Shown here piece after piece: positions 19,154 through 27,608 of a stretch of DNA of 64,000 nucleotides. How positions within the stretch are numbered: position 1 is the stretch's first letter; each line of letters starts with the position of its first letter. Origin of the DNA: Idiomarina loihiensis (GTDB lineage: Bacteria; Pseudomonadota; Gammaproteobacteria; Enterobacterales; Alteromonadaceae); the NCBI RefSeq assembly GCF_024584785.1, contig NZ_CP074112.1, positions 1,054,001 through 1,118,000 on the forward strand, given 5' to 3'. Below the pieces are notes generated by a model that saw only the letters and a program-made list of their open reading frames with translations, searched no databases and had not been told where the DNA came from. Made by a program: the position numbers and the translations under genes.

Positions 19154-20545
19154 TTATTCGGTGAACTTACGATGAACCTTACTCGACGTTTGCGTTACCG
19201 CACAAAAATCTTCGAAATAACGCGGGTAGGTTTTGCGACAGCAATCAGGGTCAAGAATAGTCACGCCACTGGCACTGAAACCTAACAACGAAAAGCACAT
19301 CGCCATCCGATGGTCATCGTAGGTGGCAATCTCAGCATGCTGCAATTGGGCCGGCGCGGTGATTTCAATGCCATCAGCATGCTCAACCACCTGTGCCCCC
19401 ACTTTGCGCAGCTCGGTCGCCATAGCGTGCAGGCGATCGGTTTCTTTAATCCGCCAATTGGCGATATTGCGGATGTTTGTGGTGCCCTCGGCAAACAACG
19501 CCAAAGTGGCAAAAGTCATGGCGGCATCAGGGATGGCATTTAAATCAGCATCTAAAGCCTGTAACGGCTCGGATAACTGGCGGCTCACCCTGATTTGTTG
19601 CGGCTGGATATCAACCTCAGCGCCCATTTGCGCAAGGTAATCGGCAAAGGCTATATCGCCTTGAATACTATCTGCACCCACCCCTTTAACCGTTAACGGA
19701 CCACCGCTAATCGCCGCCGCCGCTAACCAGTACGAGGCCGCACTGGCATCCCCTTCTACCCAATACTGCTGAGGGCTTTGATAGCGTTGTCCGCCGGCAA
19801 TGAAAAACTCATGGGCACTCACTTGGGCAATGGTGATACCAAAACGTCGTAACATAGCCAGAGTTAATTCAATGTAGGGCCAAGATACCACCTCGCCGGT
19901 CAGCTCTAACAGGGTGTCATCCGCCAACAACGGCAGCGCCATCAGTAGCGCCGAAATGTATTGGCTTGAGGCACTCCCGTCTACTTGCAGCGAGCCCCCA
20001 CACAAACCAGCACCGAGTCGTAACGGCGGATAGCCTGGCTGTTGTAGAAACTTGATTGAAGCATGGCCGGCTTGCAAGGTATCGGTCAACGCCGCGAGCG
20101 GACGTTCATGCATGCGTGCATCGCCGGCTACCACCACAGCGGCAGTTGCGGGTAAGGTGGCAGCCAAGACTGCGGTCAACGGCCGTACCGCAGTACCTGC
20201 ATTACCTAGGAACAACTCAAGGGTTGCCGTCGGGTTAGCTTGCCAATAAGGCCAATCACCACCGCAACCATGCACGGTAACCTGGCTGGGGTCGTTGGCA
20301 TCAAGCTCAATCCGCACGCCTAACGCAGTCAAAGCTTCGAGCATGCGTTCAGTGTCGTCGCTGCGCAGTAAATTCGTTACCTGAGTTACTGCCGGGGCAG
20401 CCCCAGAATGAGAACCAGAATTCGAATCTGAGTTACTACACAAGGCCGCCATTAGTAAGGCACGATTCGCGATACTTTTTGAACCGGGCAAAGTAACCTC
20501 GCCCGTACAAGAGCTTAATCCACGTAACGCTATCCTACCGCTCAT
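19154..20545 (-). CDS. aroA: 3-phosphoshikimate 1-carboxyvinyltransferase (EPSP synthase)
   Basis: 463 residues, about 35 longer than E. coli AroA. It makes EPSP from shikimate-3-phosphate and PEP for aromatic amino acids. Motifs: GSKSIANRALL at 21-31, LFLGNAGTAVRPL near 110-122, DGSASSQYISALL, and KETDRLHAMATELRKVG near 380-396. Part of the extra length is a Ser/Asn/Gly-rich insertion (residues about 37-53, SNSDSNSGSHSG) right after the first conserved helix, plus a short basic tail. It starts 53 bases after hisC and probably shares its transcript. Confidence 0.96.
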   Translation of the reverse strand: MSGRIALRGLSSCTGEVTLPGSKSIANRALLMAALCSNSDSNSGSHSGAAPAVTQVTNLLRSDDTERMLEALTALGVRIELDANDPSQVTVHGCGGDWPYWQANPTATLELFLGNAGTAVRPLTAVLAATLPATAAVVVAGDARMHERPLAALTDTLQAGHASIKFLQQPGYPPLRLGAGLCGGSLQVDGSASSQYISALLMALPLLADDTLLELTGEVVSWPYIELTLAMLRRFGITIAQVSAHEFFIAGGQRYQSPQQYWVEGDASAASYWLAAAAISGGPLTVKGVGADSIQGDIAFADYLAQMGAEVDIQPQQIRVSRQLSEPLQALDADLNAIPDAAMTFATLALFAEGTTNIRNIANWRIKETDRLHAMATELRKVGAQVVEHADGIEITAPAQLQHAEIATYDDHRMAMCFSLLGFSASGVTILDPDCCRKTYPRYFEDFCAVTQTSSKVHRKFTE

Positions 20546-20568
20546 AGCACCAATAACCCCACCAACTT

Positions 20569-20628
20569 ATTACAGTAGCATGCTTTTTAGTGCATCAATT
20601 ACAGTAGCATGCTTTTTAGTGCATCAAT
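20569..20628. repeat. 29-bp tandem duplication of the hisC 3' end
   Basis: Two perfect tandem copies of a 29-base unit beginning TTACAGTAGCATGC (20570-20598 and 20599-20627). The right copy holds the last codons of hisC with its TAA stop. The left copy repeats the same sequence just past the stop, leaving a second out-of-frame copy of the C-terminal codons between hisC and aroA. Identity is complete, so the duplication is probably recent or prone to slippage. Confidence 0.95.
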
Positions 20629-21702
20629 AAACACTTGGTTTTCGTGTTCAAGGCCAATACTTACGCGTAAGTGGTTCGGTAATTCGTATCCAGCTACCGG
20701 CCGCACAATCACGCCTTTATGCAGTAACTGCTGATAAATATCGGCCGCATCAGCTCCAACTTCAATGGTCAAAAAGTTTCCGTAGGATGGAATGTAAACA
20801 AAGTTAAATTGTTCACAAAATTCAATCAGTTGTGCCATTCCCGCCTGGTTGACAGCAATAGATTGGGCTAAATAATCAGCATCATCTAAGACAACTTCAG
20901 CAGCCTTTAGGCTCAAGCTGTTCATGTTAAATGGCTGACGCACCCGATTCATTAAATCTGCGATATCCGCATGAGTCACCGCATAACCCGCACGTAAGCC
21001 GGCTAAGCCATAAGCTTTAGAAAAAGTACGGCTTACAATCAAATTAGGATAGCGCTGAACCCATTCAACCGAAGGCGCTCGTTCAGCTGCAGGCACGTAT
21101 TCGTAGTAAGCTTCGTCTAACACCACCAACACCTGCGCAGGAACTTTAGCTAAGAAACTTTCCAGCTCAGCCGTGGTTAAGAAAGTACCGGTTGGGTTAT
21201 TTGGATTAGCGATAAAAATCATTCGTGTTTTATCGGTAATAGCTGCGGCCATAGCATCCAAATCGTGACCATAGTTTTTCGCTGGTACTGCAATACCCTT
21301 GGCACCAATAGCTTGAGTTACCAATGGATACACCACAAACGCATGTTGCGAAAACAGCACTTCATGATGTTCGTTAACAAAGGTACGCGCCAACAGTTCT
21401 AAGACATCGTTGGAGCCGTTACCCAAGGTGATTTGATTAATATTTACACCCAGTTTCTCAGCCAGTTTGCTCTTTAGATAAAAACCGTTGGCGTCAGGAT
21501 AGCGAGCTAATCCAGCTAAGGTATCTTGCAAAGCTGCGGTAACCTGCTTGCTCAACCCCAGCGGATTTTCGTTCGAAGCGAGTTTCACGATATCTGTTAG
21601 CCCTAGTTCGCGCTCAAGCTCTTCAATGGGTTTACCTGCCTGGTATGGGCTTAAGTTACGTACGCCAACATTAGCGAGAGATTTTGCATCAAAGTTTGTC
21701 AT
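20599..21702 (-). CDS. hisC: Histidinol-phosphate aminotransferase
   Basis: 367-residue PLP-dependent class II aminotransferase. The PLP Lys is K229 in SRTFSKAYGLAGLRAGY; ANPNNPTGT (165-173) and VLDEAYYEY (194-202) are typical. It sits outside a his operon, between serC and aroA. HisC-type enzymes can also transaminate aromatic keto acids, and the serC-hisC-aroA context leaves open a phenylalanine/tyrosine role besides histidine. The last 29 bases including the stop are tandemly duplicated. Confidence 0.92.
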   Translation of the reverse strand: MTNFDAKSLANVGVRNLSPYQAGKPIEELERELGLTDIVKLASNENPLGLSKQVTAALQDTLAGLARYPDANGFYLKSKLAEKLGVNINQITLGNGSNDVLELLARTFVNEHHEVLFSQHAFVVYPLVTQAIGAKGIAVPAKNYGHDLDAMAAAITDKTRMIFIANPNNPTGTFLTTAELESFLAKVPAQVLVVLDEAYYEYVPAAERAPSVEWVQRYPNLIVSRTFSKAYGLAGLRAGYAVTHADIADLMNRVRQPFNMNSLSLKAAEVVLDDADYLAQSIAVNQAGMAQLIEFCEQFNFVYIPSYGNFLTIEVGADAADIYQQLLHKGVIVRPVAGYELPNHLRVSIGLEHENQVFIDALKSMLL

Positions 21703-21713
21703 GAGTTTCCTGG

Positions 21714-21751
21714 TTGTTCGTTATTGATTGTTCGTTGTTCGTTGTTCGTTG
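21714..21751. repeat. Heptanucleotide tandem repeat (TTGTTCG)
   Basis: Upstream of hisC, units of TTGTTCG occur at 21714, 21728, 21735 and 21742, with one diverged unit (TTATTGA) at 21721 and a partial copy at the end. The repeat covers the hisC leader just before its ribosome site, so copy-number change could alter spacing from promoter to start. Confidence 0.85.
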
Positions 21752-21770
21752 TCAGTAAAGGGTGCCCACG

Positions 21771-21834
21771 CCAATAGCTAATATCCAATAGCTAACAGCG
21801 CTCTTGCTTTCGCGACAGCGCTCTTGCTTTCAAG
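21771..21834. repeat. Two adjacent short tandem duplications upstream of hisC
   Basis: CCAATAGCTAA occurs at 21771 and 21785 (14-base period), followed at once by two copies of a 20-base unit starting ACAGCGCTCTTGCTTTC (21795 and 21815). Both lie between serC and hisC and neither encodes anything recognisable. With the TTGTTCG repeat and the hisC 3' duplication, four independent tandem repeats flank one gene. Confidence 0.85.
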
Positions 21835-21837
21835 CCA

Positions 21838-22920
21838 TCACACCTTACGTTCAAACTCAGCCATAAATTCCACCAACGCATCCACGCCGGCCATTGGCAT
21901 CGCATTATAAATACTGGCGCGCATACCACCCACAAACCTATGCCCTTTTAGACCAACTAAACCAGCCGCTGCAGCCTGTTTTAAAAAGGCACTATCAAGC
22001 GAGTTATCAGCCAGCAAAAACGGAATATTCATGCGTGAACGATAATCTGGATGCACCGGATTTGAATAAAAGTCTGATTGATCAATGTAGTGGTAAAGCT
22101 TAGCCGCTTTAGCTCGGTTCAATTCACCTATCGCAGCCACCCCACCTTGGCGTTTTAACCATTGGAACACCAAGGCTGATAAATACCATGCAAAGGTGTT
22201 AGGAGTGTTGTACATCGAGCCTTCTTTGGCCTGCACGGTATAATCCATAATGGTGGAGGTATTGGTTTGCGCGTGACCTAACAAATCTTCACGCACAATA
22301 CTAATCGCGAAACCAGAAGGACCTATATTCTTTTGTGCACCGGCATAGATAACGCCAAACTTACTCACGTCCAGCGGCTCAGAGAGAATATTCGACGACA
22401 TATCAGCCACAATGGGAGCATTCACTTGCGGTATCTCATGCACCGCAATACCGTCCACTGTCTCATTTGGGCAATAATGAAAGTACGCTGCATGTTCAGA
22501 TAACTGCCATGAGTCTGGATGACTAATTGCTTTACCTTGATCGGTTTGCACGGCCGCGCCGACAACATTGACATGGCGCACGTACTTTTGCGCTTCACGA
22601 ATCGCAAAGTCAGACCAAATCCCGCAGTTTAGATAATCCACGGTCGCGTCAGCAGCCGCAATATTTTGTGGGACAGCACTGAATTGACCGCGTCCACCAC
22701 CATGCATAAACAGCACTTTATACTGGTCTGGAATAGCCATCAAATCGCGTAAATCTTGCTCAGCCTGTTCCGCCAAGCGGATAAACGCTGGGTCGCGGTG
22801 ACTTATTTCCATCACTGAAATACCTAAATCATTCCAGTTTAAAAACTCATCGCGCGCTTGTTGCATTACTTCTGCCGGCAACATTGCCGGCCCCGCAGAA
22901 AAATTAAACGGGGCGCTCAT
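21838..22920 (-). CDS. serC: Phosphoserine aminotransferase
   Basis: 360-residue SerC (E. coli 362). PLP Lys is K197 in [23 protein letters not shown] at 5-15 is the family N-terminus; HEIPQ and [10 protein letters not shown] (170-180) hold PLP contacts. It makes phosphoserine from 3-phosphohydroxypyruvate and also serves pyridoxine synthesis. The start lies 3 bases past the gyrA stop, so the two are probably co-transcribed. Confidence 0.97.
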   Translation of the reverse strand: MSAPFNFSAGPAMLPAEVMQQARDEFLNWNDLGISVMEISHRDPAFIRLAEQAEQDLRDLMAIPDQYKVLFMHGGGRGQFSAVPQNIAAADATVDYLNCGIWSDFAIREAQKYVRHVNVVGAAVQTDQGKAISHPDSWQLSEHAAYFHYCPNETVDGIAVHEIPQVNAPIVADMSSNILSEPLDVSKFGVIYAGAQKNIGPSGFAISIVREDLLGHAQTNTSTIMDYTVQAKEGSMYNTPNTFAWYLSALVFQWLKRQGGVAAIGELNRAKAAKLYHYIDQSDFYSNPVHPDYRSRMNIPFLLADNSLDSAFLKQAAAAGLVGLKGHRFVGGMRASIYNAMPMAGVDALVEFMAEFERKV

Positions 22921-22923
22921 GGC

Positions 22924-25599
22924 TTATTCCTCACCTTCTACAACATCGGTTTCGTCATCCGCTTCGTCATCTAGCGGCTCGTCTATGTCGCCTTCAACAG
23001 GTTCATTCAACAATGGATCCAGTTCTTCGTCCTCGTCGATATCATCAACCCGTTGTAACCCAACTACTTTTTCATCATCACCGGTACGAATCAAGCGCAC
23101 GCCTTGGGTGTTACGGCCAACCACTGAAACTTCACTGACGCGAGTCCGTACCAAGGTGCCTTTGTTACTAATGAGCATGATTTGATTACTATCAATCACT
23201 TCCATCGCACCGACGACTTGGCCGTTACGCTCACTCACCTTAATCGAAACCACACCTTTGGTAGCACGGCTCTTAGCTGGGTATTCGGTGATTGGCGTAC
23301 GCTTACCGTAGCCATTCTCCGTCACGGTAAGCACCGATGGCATTTCTGCTTCACCGTCGTCTCCAACTTCGAGTTCGTCGCCAGTGCGCGGCACAATCAA
23401 GCTAACCACATGCTGCCCAGCTTCTAGACGAATACCGCGCACACCTGTAGCAGTGCGGCTTACCGAACGAACTTGATCTTCGCTAAAGCGAACTACTTTA
23501 CCAGCGTTCGAGAACAGCATGATCTCATCACCAGCGGTAGTCACATCAACCCCAATCAACTCATCGCCTTCAACCAAGTTAAGCGCAATAATACCGCCTT
23601 TGCGTTGCCGCGAATATTCCACCATTGGGGTCTTCTTCACGGTACCGTTACGGGTGGCCATGATGATGAATTTATCTTCCGGATAATCGCGCGTTGGCAG
23701 AATCGCAGTGATCCTTTCATCCGCTTCTAACGGCAACAAGTTGACGATAGGACGGCCACGCGAAGTGCGGTTGGCCAGCGGTAATTGGTACACTTTCATC
23801 CAATAGATTTTACCGCGGGTTGAGAAGCATAGAATGGTGTCGTGCGTATTCGCCACCCACAAGCGCTCAATGAAATCTTCATCTTTCATCTTAGTTGCGG
23901 CTTTACCTTTGCCGCCGCGGCGCTGTGCTTCATATTCGGTAAGTGGCTGGTACTTCACGTAGCCATGGTGCGACAAAGTCACCACCACGTCTTCTTCATT
24001 AATCAAGTCTTCCATGCTGATATCGTGTGCTGCCGCCGTAATTTCCGTACGTCGCGCATCACCATAATCAGCTTTGATTTTCTCTAGCTCTTCACGAATC
24101 ACTTCCATGAGCCGCTCTGGGCTATTCAAAATCAACAGTAATTCTTCAATAACCTGCAACAAGCCTTTGTATTCATCTAGGATTTTTTCATGCTCAAGAC
24201 CCGTTAACTTGTGCAAACGTAAATCCAAGATAGCTTGTGCTTGCTCGTCAGTTAAATGGTACTCACCGTCACGAATACCGTATTTTTCATCCAGATGATC
24301 AGGCCGCGCTGCATCAACCCCAGCCCGTTCTAGCATCGCGGCAACATCGCCTAAACGCCAAGCGCGACTGGTTAAACCAGCCTTCGCATCGGCCGCTGTT
24401 TGTGACCGACGAATCAGCTCAATGATCTCATCGATGTTAGCTAGCGCAATGGCTAAGCCTTCTAAGATGTGGGCGCGCTCACGAGCTTTACGCAGCTCAT
24501 ACACAGAGCGGCGGGTAACTACTTCACGCCGGTGCAAAATAAAGCAATGCAGCATATCGCGTAAGTTAAACAGGCGCGGTTGGTTTTTATCCAACGCCAC
24601 CATGTTAATACCAAACACCACTTGCATTTGCGTATTGGCGTACAGGTGGTTTAAGACCACCTCACCTACTTCACCGCGTTTTAATTCGATGACAATCCGC
24701 ATCCCGTCTTTGTCAGATTCGTCGCGTAAAGCGCTAATCCCTTCCAGACGTTTTTCTTTAACTAATTCAGCTATTTTCTCAATCAGTTTAGCTTTGTTAA
24801 CTTGATACGGGATTTCAGAAACAATGATGGTTTCACGGCCATTATCTTCCGTTTCAATCTCAGCTTTGGCGCGTAAATGAATACGACCACGGCCGGTACG
24901 ATAGGCTTCAACAATGCCTGAGCGACCTGAAATGGATGCTGCAGTTGGAAAATCTGGGCCCGGAATGTAATCCATCAATTCATCAATGGTGATGTCTGGG
25001 TTTTCAATCATGGCCAAGCAGCCATTCACCACTTCTGTGAGGTTGTGCGGCGGAATATTGGTAGCCATACCAACCGCAATACCCGACGAACCATTCACTA
25101 ATAAGTTAGGTACTCGGGTAGGTAAAACATCAGGAATTTGCTCTGTGCCGTCATAGTTGGGCACAAAGTTAACGGTTTCTTTATCTAGGTCAGAGAGCAA
25201 CTCGCTGGCAATTTTTGCCATCCGAATTTCGGTGTAACGCATGGCTGCCGCCGAGTCACCGTCTACTGAACCAAAGTTACCTTGACCATCAACCAACATG
25301 TAACGCAACGAGAATGGCTGAGCCATCCGCACGATGGTGTCATACACAGCACTATCACCATGAGGGTGATATTTACCGATCACGTCACCAACAATACGCG
25401 CTGATTTTTTGTAAGGCTTGTTGTAGTCATTACGCAGTTCATTCATCGCAAACAGTACACGACGGTGAACTGGCTTGAGGCCGTCACGAACGTCCGGTAA
25501 AGCTCGACCGACAATTACACTCATGGCGTAATCTAAATACGAACTCTTCAACTCATCTTCAATGTTAACCGGAACGACTTCTCTGGCGAGATCACTCAT
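22924..25599 (-). CDS. gyrA: DNA gyrase subunit A
   Basis: 891 residues. Catalytic Tyr is Y122 (AMRYTEIRM). The quinolone-resistance positions are the susceptible type, S83 and D87 ([11 protein letters not shown]). A GyrA box QRRGGKG is present near residue 560 at the start of the beta-pinwheel domain, the mark of gyrase rather than topoisomerase IV. The C-terminus is a roughly 45-residue acidic tail rich in D and E, as in E. coli where it tunes wrapping. It leads a long leftward gene run. Confidence 0.98.
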   Translation of the reverse strand: MSDLAREVVPVNIEDELKSSYLDYAMSVIVGRALPDVRDGLKPVHRRVLFAMNELRNDYNKPYKKSARIVGDVIGKYHPHGDSAVYDTIVRMAQPFSLRYMLVDGQGNFGSVDGDSAAAMRYTEIRMAKIASELLSDLDKETVNFVPNYDGTEQIPDVLPTRVPNLLVNGSSGIAVGMATNIPPHNLTEVVNGCLAMIENPDITIDELMDYIPGPDFPTAASISGRSGIVEAYRTGRGRIHLRAKAEIETEDNGRETIIVSEIPYQVNKAKLIEKIAELVKEKRLEGISALRDESDKDGMRIVIELKRGEVGEVVLNHLYANTQMQVVFGINMVALDKNQPRLFNLRDMLHCFILHRREVVTRRSVYELRKARERAHILEGLAIALANIDEIIELIRRSQTAADAKAGLTSRAWRLGDVAAMLERAGVDAARPDHLDEKYGIRDGEYHLTDEQAQAILDLRLHKLTGLEHEKILDEYKGLLQVIEELLLILNSPERLMEVIREELEKIKADYGDARRTEITAAAHDISMEDLINEEDVVVTLSHHGYVKYQPLTEYEAQRRGGKGKAATKMKDEDFIERLWVANTHDTILCFSTRGKIYWMKVYQLPLANRTSRGRPIVNLLPLEADERITAILPTRDYPEDKFIIMATRNGTVKKTPMVEYSRQRKGGIIALNLVEGDELIGVDVTTAGDEIMLFSNAGKVVRFSEDQVRSVSRTATGVRGIRLEAGQHVVSLIVPRTGDELEVGDDGEAEMPSVLTVTENGYGKRTPITEYPAKSRATKGVVSIKVSERNGQVVGAMEVIDSNQIMLISNKGTLVRTRVSEVSVVGRNTQGVRLIRTGDDEKVVGLQRVDDIDEDEELDPLLNEPVEGDIDEPLDDEADDETDVVEGEE

Positions 25600-25703
25600 A
25601 GTAGTTATATCCCTAAACGATCTGTCTTTTTATAGTTTTACAAGATAACGCCATTGTACCCGTACGGGCTTACTATCGCATCTTTTTTTATCCCTGTAGG
25701 TTG

Positions 25704-25716
25704 GGTACACTGTACC
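25704..25716. promoter_or_regulatory. GGTAC-ACT-GTACC inverted repeat before ubiG
   Basis: A 5-bp inverted repeat around 3 bases lies 27 bases before the ubiG ATG in the 143-base region between divergent gyrA and ubiG. A further GTACCCGTACGGG element lies at about 25657-25669. Either could be an operator, but the arms are short. Confidence 0.25.
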
Positions 25717-25742
25717 TACTTTTAAGCCGTAGCAGAAGCCCT

Positions 25743-26459
25743 ATGACCACAAGTTCTAATGTTGATCCTGCAGAAATTGAAAAATTCAGTGCCATCGCCT
25801 CACGTTGGTGGGACCCCGCCGGAGAGTTTAAACCGCTGCATCAAATTAATCCGTTGCGCTTAGACTTTATCCAAGCTACCTGTGATGGTGTGTTTGGTAG
25901 CCGTATTGTCGATATTGGTTGCGGTGGCGGCTTGTTGGCAGAAGGCCTAGCCCGTGCTGGTGCTCAGGTGACCGGCATTGATTTGGCTGAACAATCGTTG
26001 CAAGTAGCCAGATTACATGCCTTAGAAAGCCAGCTACAAATTGACTATCAATTTATCCCAGCCGAACAACTGGCCGCGAGCGAGCCAGGCCAGTTTGACG
26101 TGGTCACCTGTTTAGAAATGCTCGAACACGTGCCCAACCCGGCGGCGATAGTCCAAGCGGCAGCAGACTTGGTTAAGCCAGGTGGTAAGGTATTTTTCTC
26201 AACCTTGAACCGTAATCTAAAATCTTGGCTGCTTGGGATCGTTGCGGCAGAATATGTGCTGCAGTGGGTACCGAAAGGCACGCATCAGCACCAAAAGTTC
26301 ATTCAACCGGCTGAATTATTGCGCATGACCGATGCTGCTGGATTGCTTGCGCAAAGCATGACTGGGCTCCATTACCTGCCGTGGCGCGGCTTTTACTTAG
26401 ACCAGAACAATGTTGATGTAAATTACATCGTCTGTTTAACCAAACCGTTGAAGGACTAA
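25743..26459 (+). CDS. ubiG: Ubiquinone biosynthesis O-methyltransferase
   Basis: 238 residues from ATG 25743 (E. coli UbiG 240). An upstream in-frame start would add 14 non-conserved residues. SAM motif I is VDIGCGGGLLAEGLA near 58-72; FSAIASRWWDP near 15-25 and the membrane-binding stretch before GTHQHQKFI are typical. It carries out both O-methylations in ubiquinone synthesis. gyrA/ubiG divergence is conserved with E. coli, and gph follows 2 bases later. Confidence 0.96.
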   Translation: MTTSSNVDPAEIEKFSAIASRWWDPAGEFKPLHQINPLRLDFIQATCDGVFGSRIVDIGCGGGLLAEGLARAGAQVTGIDLAEQSLQVARLHALESQLQIDYQFIPAEQLAASEPGQFDVVTCLEMLEHVPNPAAIVQAAADLVKPGGKVFFSTLNRNLKSWLLGIVAAEYVLQWVPKGTHQHQKFIQPAELLRMTDAAGLLAQSMTGLHYLPWRGFYLDQNNVDVNYIVCLTKPLKD

Positions 26460-26461
26460 GC

Positions 26462-27118
26462 ATGTCACGTCCAGCTGCAATCCTGTTTGATTTAGATGGC
26501 ACCCTGTTAGATACCGCCCCTGACTTAGGCGCAGCTTTAAACCGCGTCCTTAGGGCTGAGCAACGCCCCTTAGTGAGTGCTAGTGATTACACTCCGATTG
26601 CCTCTCATGGCTCCGCTGGGCTTTTACGCTTTGCCTACGGTGAAGCTGAATTTGAACAACGCAAAGACGAACTCAGACACAAGTTCTTAAGTTTTTATAG
26701 CGAAGCTATTGCTGAACAAACCCAGCTTTTTGCTGGGGTTAGCGAACTGCTAGCACAACTACAACAGCAACAGATACCGGTTGCGATTGTCACCAATAAA
26801 CCAACGGCCTTAACCGTGCAACTGCTGCCTAGCTTTCCTGAATTAGCTGCAATCGAGGTGGTTGTCTGCGGCGATACCTTAGCGGTAGCGAAACCATCAC
26901 CACAACCCCTACTGCACGCTACCCAAGCACTACAAGTAGTGGCGGACGATTGTTGGTACGTGGGCGATGCCGAGCGGGATATTCAAGCCGGTCGCGCTGC
27001 TGGCATGCGCACTATTGTGGCGAATTATGGCTACATCAGTGCCATCGAAACGCCAACCGCTTGGGGCGCCGACAGTTTCATCGAAACCCCCTTAGAGTTA
27101 CTCGATTTATTAACTTAA
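26462..27118 (+). CDS. gph: Phosphoglycolate phosphatase (HAD family)
   Basis: 218-residue HAD hydrolase. Motif I is FDLDGTLLDT with nucleophile D10 and acid D12; motif II Thr lies in IVTNKP near 110; motifs III/IV are KPSPQPLL and YVGDAERDIQAG near 143-175. An alpha-helical cap lies between I and II. It would remove 2-phosphoglycolate from 3'-end repair of DNA damage. The ubiG-gph pairing occurs in many gammaproteobacteria; the related MupP phosphatase of Pseudomonas occupies the same place, so MurNAc-6-P phosphatase is an alternative. Confidence 0.85.
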   Translation: MSRPAAILFDLDGTLLDTAPDLGAALNRVLRAEQRPLVSASDYTPIASHGSAGLLRFAYGEAEFEQRKDELRHKFLSFYSEAIAEQTQLFAGVSELLAQLQQQQIPVAIVTNKPTALTVQLLPSFPELAAIEVVVCGDTLAVAKPSPQPLLHATQALQVVADDCWYVGDAERDIQAGRAAGMRTIVANYGYISAIETPTAWGADSFIETPLELLDLLT

Positions 27119-27287
27119 TTATGATCTCTTGGCCTAACTACGGGGCTTGCGCTGGTCTGGATTTTGGCCTTGATTCGGCACCAACAAAAAGTGCCAGCAG
27201 CGCTGCTTCGCAGTTTTCACCAAAAAAACCAACACAACATATAGACAGTCACACCACTGAAACGCCCATATGTAGATTTATCTAACC

Positions 27288-27452
27288 AAACCTCCGCTTT
27301 CTAATCGGTTTTCATTGAGCAACAAAACGTCAGCTAATGACGGTAAAAAAATTTCCAATATTTTTTTTCAGGGTGCTTGATTTTACTAAACCTCTATTGC
27401 ACCGCAGGTTTTAGCGAAAGCCTACACTTCGGTTAGTCAAACCTTCCGGTTT
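27288..27452. repeat. Three AAACC...GGTTT inverted repeats
   Basis: Inverted pairs at 27288-27311 (AAACC/GGTTT, 24 bases overall), 27388-27411 (AAACCT/AGGTTT, also 24 bases overall, starting exactly 100 bases later) and 27439-27452 (AAACC-TTCC-GGTTT, a tight hairpin with T after it). The third could act as a weak terminator. They might be regulator sites upstream of the nrdA promoter. Confidence 0.4.
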
Positions 27453-27469
27453 TTGTAACGTAAACACAC

Positions 27470-27497
27470 TTGATCAGTGTGCGATAAGTGCTAGGAT
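27470..27497 (+). promoter_or_regulatory. Candidate sigma70 promoter for the nrd operon
   Basis: TTGATC (27470-27475), a 16-base spacer and TAGGAT (27492-27497) form a fair -35/-10 pair. Transcription would begin near 27504, just before the first NrdR box, so NrdR bound downstream could block it. Confidence 0.45.
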
Positions 27498-27513
27498 AAC
27501 CCTCATTCATTCA

Positions 27514-27571
27514 TCCCAAGATATTGTGTAAAAAACCGTCGTGCGGTCGCAACACGCACTATATCTTGTGG
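27514..27571 (+). promoter_or_regulatory. Pair of NrdR boxes
   Basis: Two 16-base matches to the NrdR consensus acaCwAtATaTwGtgt: TCCCAAGATATTGTGT at 27514-27529 and GCACTATATCTTGTGG at 27556-27571. Their centres are 42 bases apart, four helical turns, so they lie on one face of DNA as expected of a co-operative NrdR pair. NrdR with bound dATP would repress nrdAB. A small ACCG/CGGT hairpin lies between them. Confidence 0.8.
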
Positions 27572-27608
27572 CTAGACAAAACAACCATAACAACGATGGA
27601 TGCGCCTC

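Larger units (their letters stand above)
27119..27608. other. 490-base non-coding region upstream of nrdA
   Basis: No convincing gene: the short frames here lack ribosome sites and family resemblance. It holds three AAACC...GGTTT inverted repeats, a sigma70-like promoter and two NrdR boxes, all listed separately. The first 150 bases after gph show only a weak hairpin (GGCAC/GTGCC near 27177-27195) and no clear terminator. I found no DnaA-box cluster. Confidence 0.6.

Noticed and set aside
21714-21834. Repeat cluster considered as a CRISPR array
   Set aside because: Units differ from each other, have no constant repeat-spacer layout and there are no cas genes.
24900-25350. Possible quinolone-resistance change in gyrA
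   Set aside because: Residues 83 and 87 are Ser and Asp, the susceptible type.
26950-27285. Frame running from gph into the nrdA upstream region
   Set aside because: Out of frame with gph, no ribosome site, and a low-complexity translation; probably chance.
27119-27600. AT-rich intergenic region considered as a replication origin
   Set aside because: No cluster of DnaA boxes and no origin-linked genes; the NrdR boxes explain its regulatory nature.
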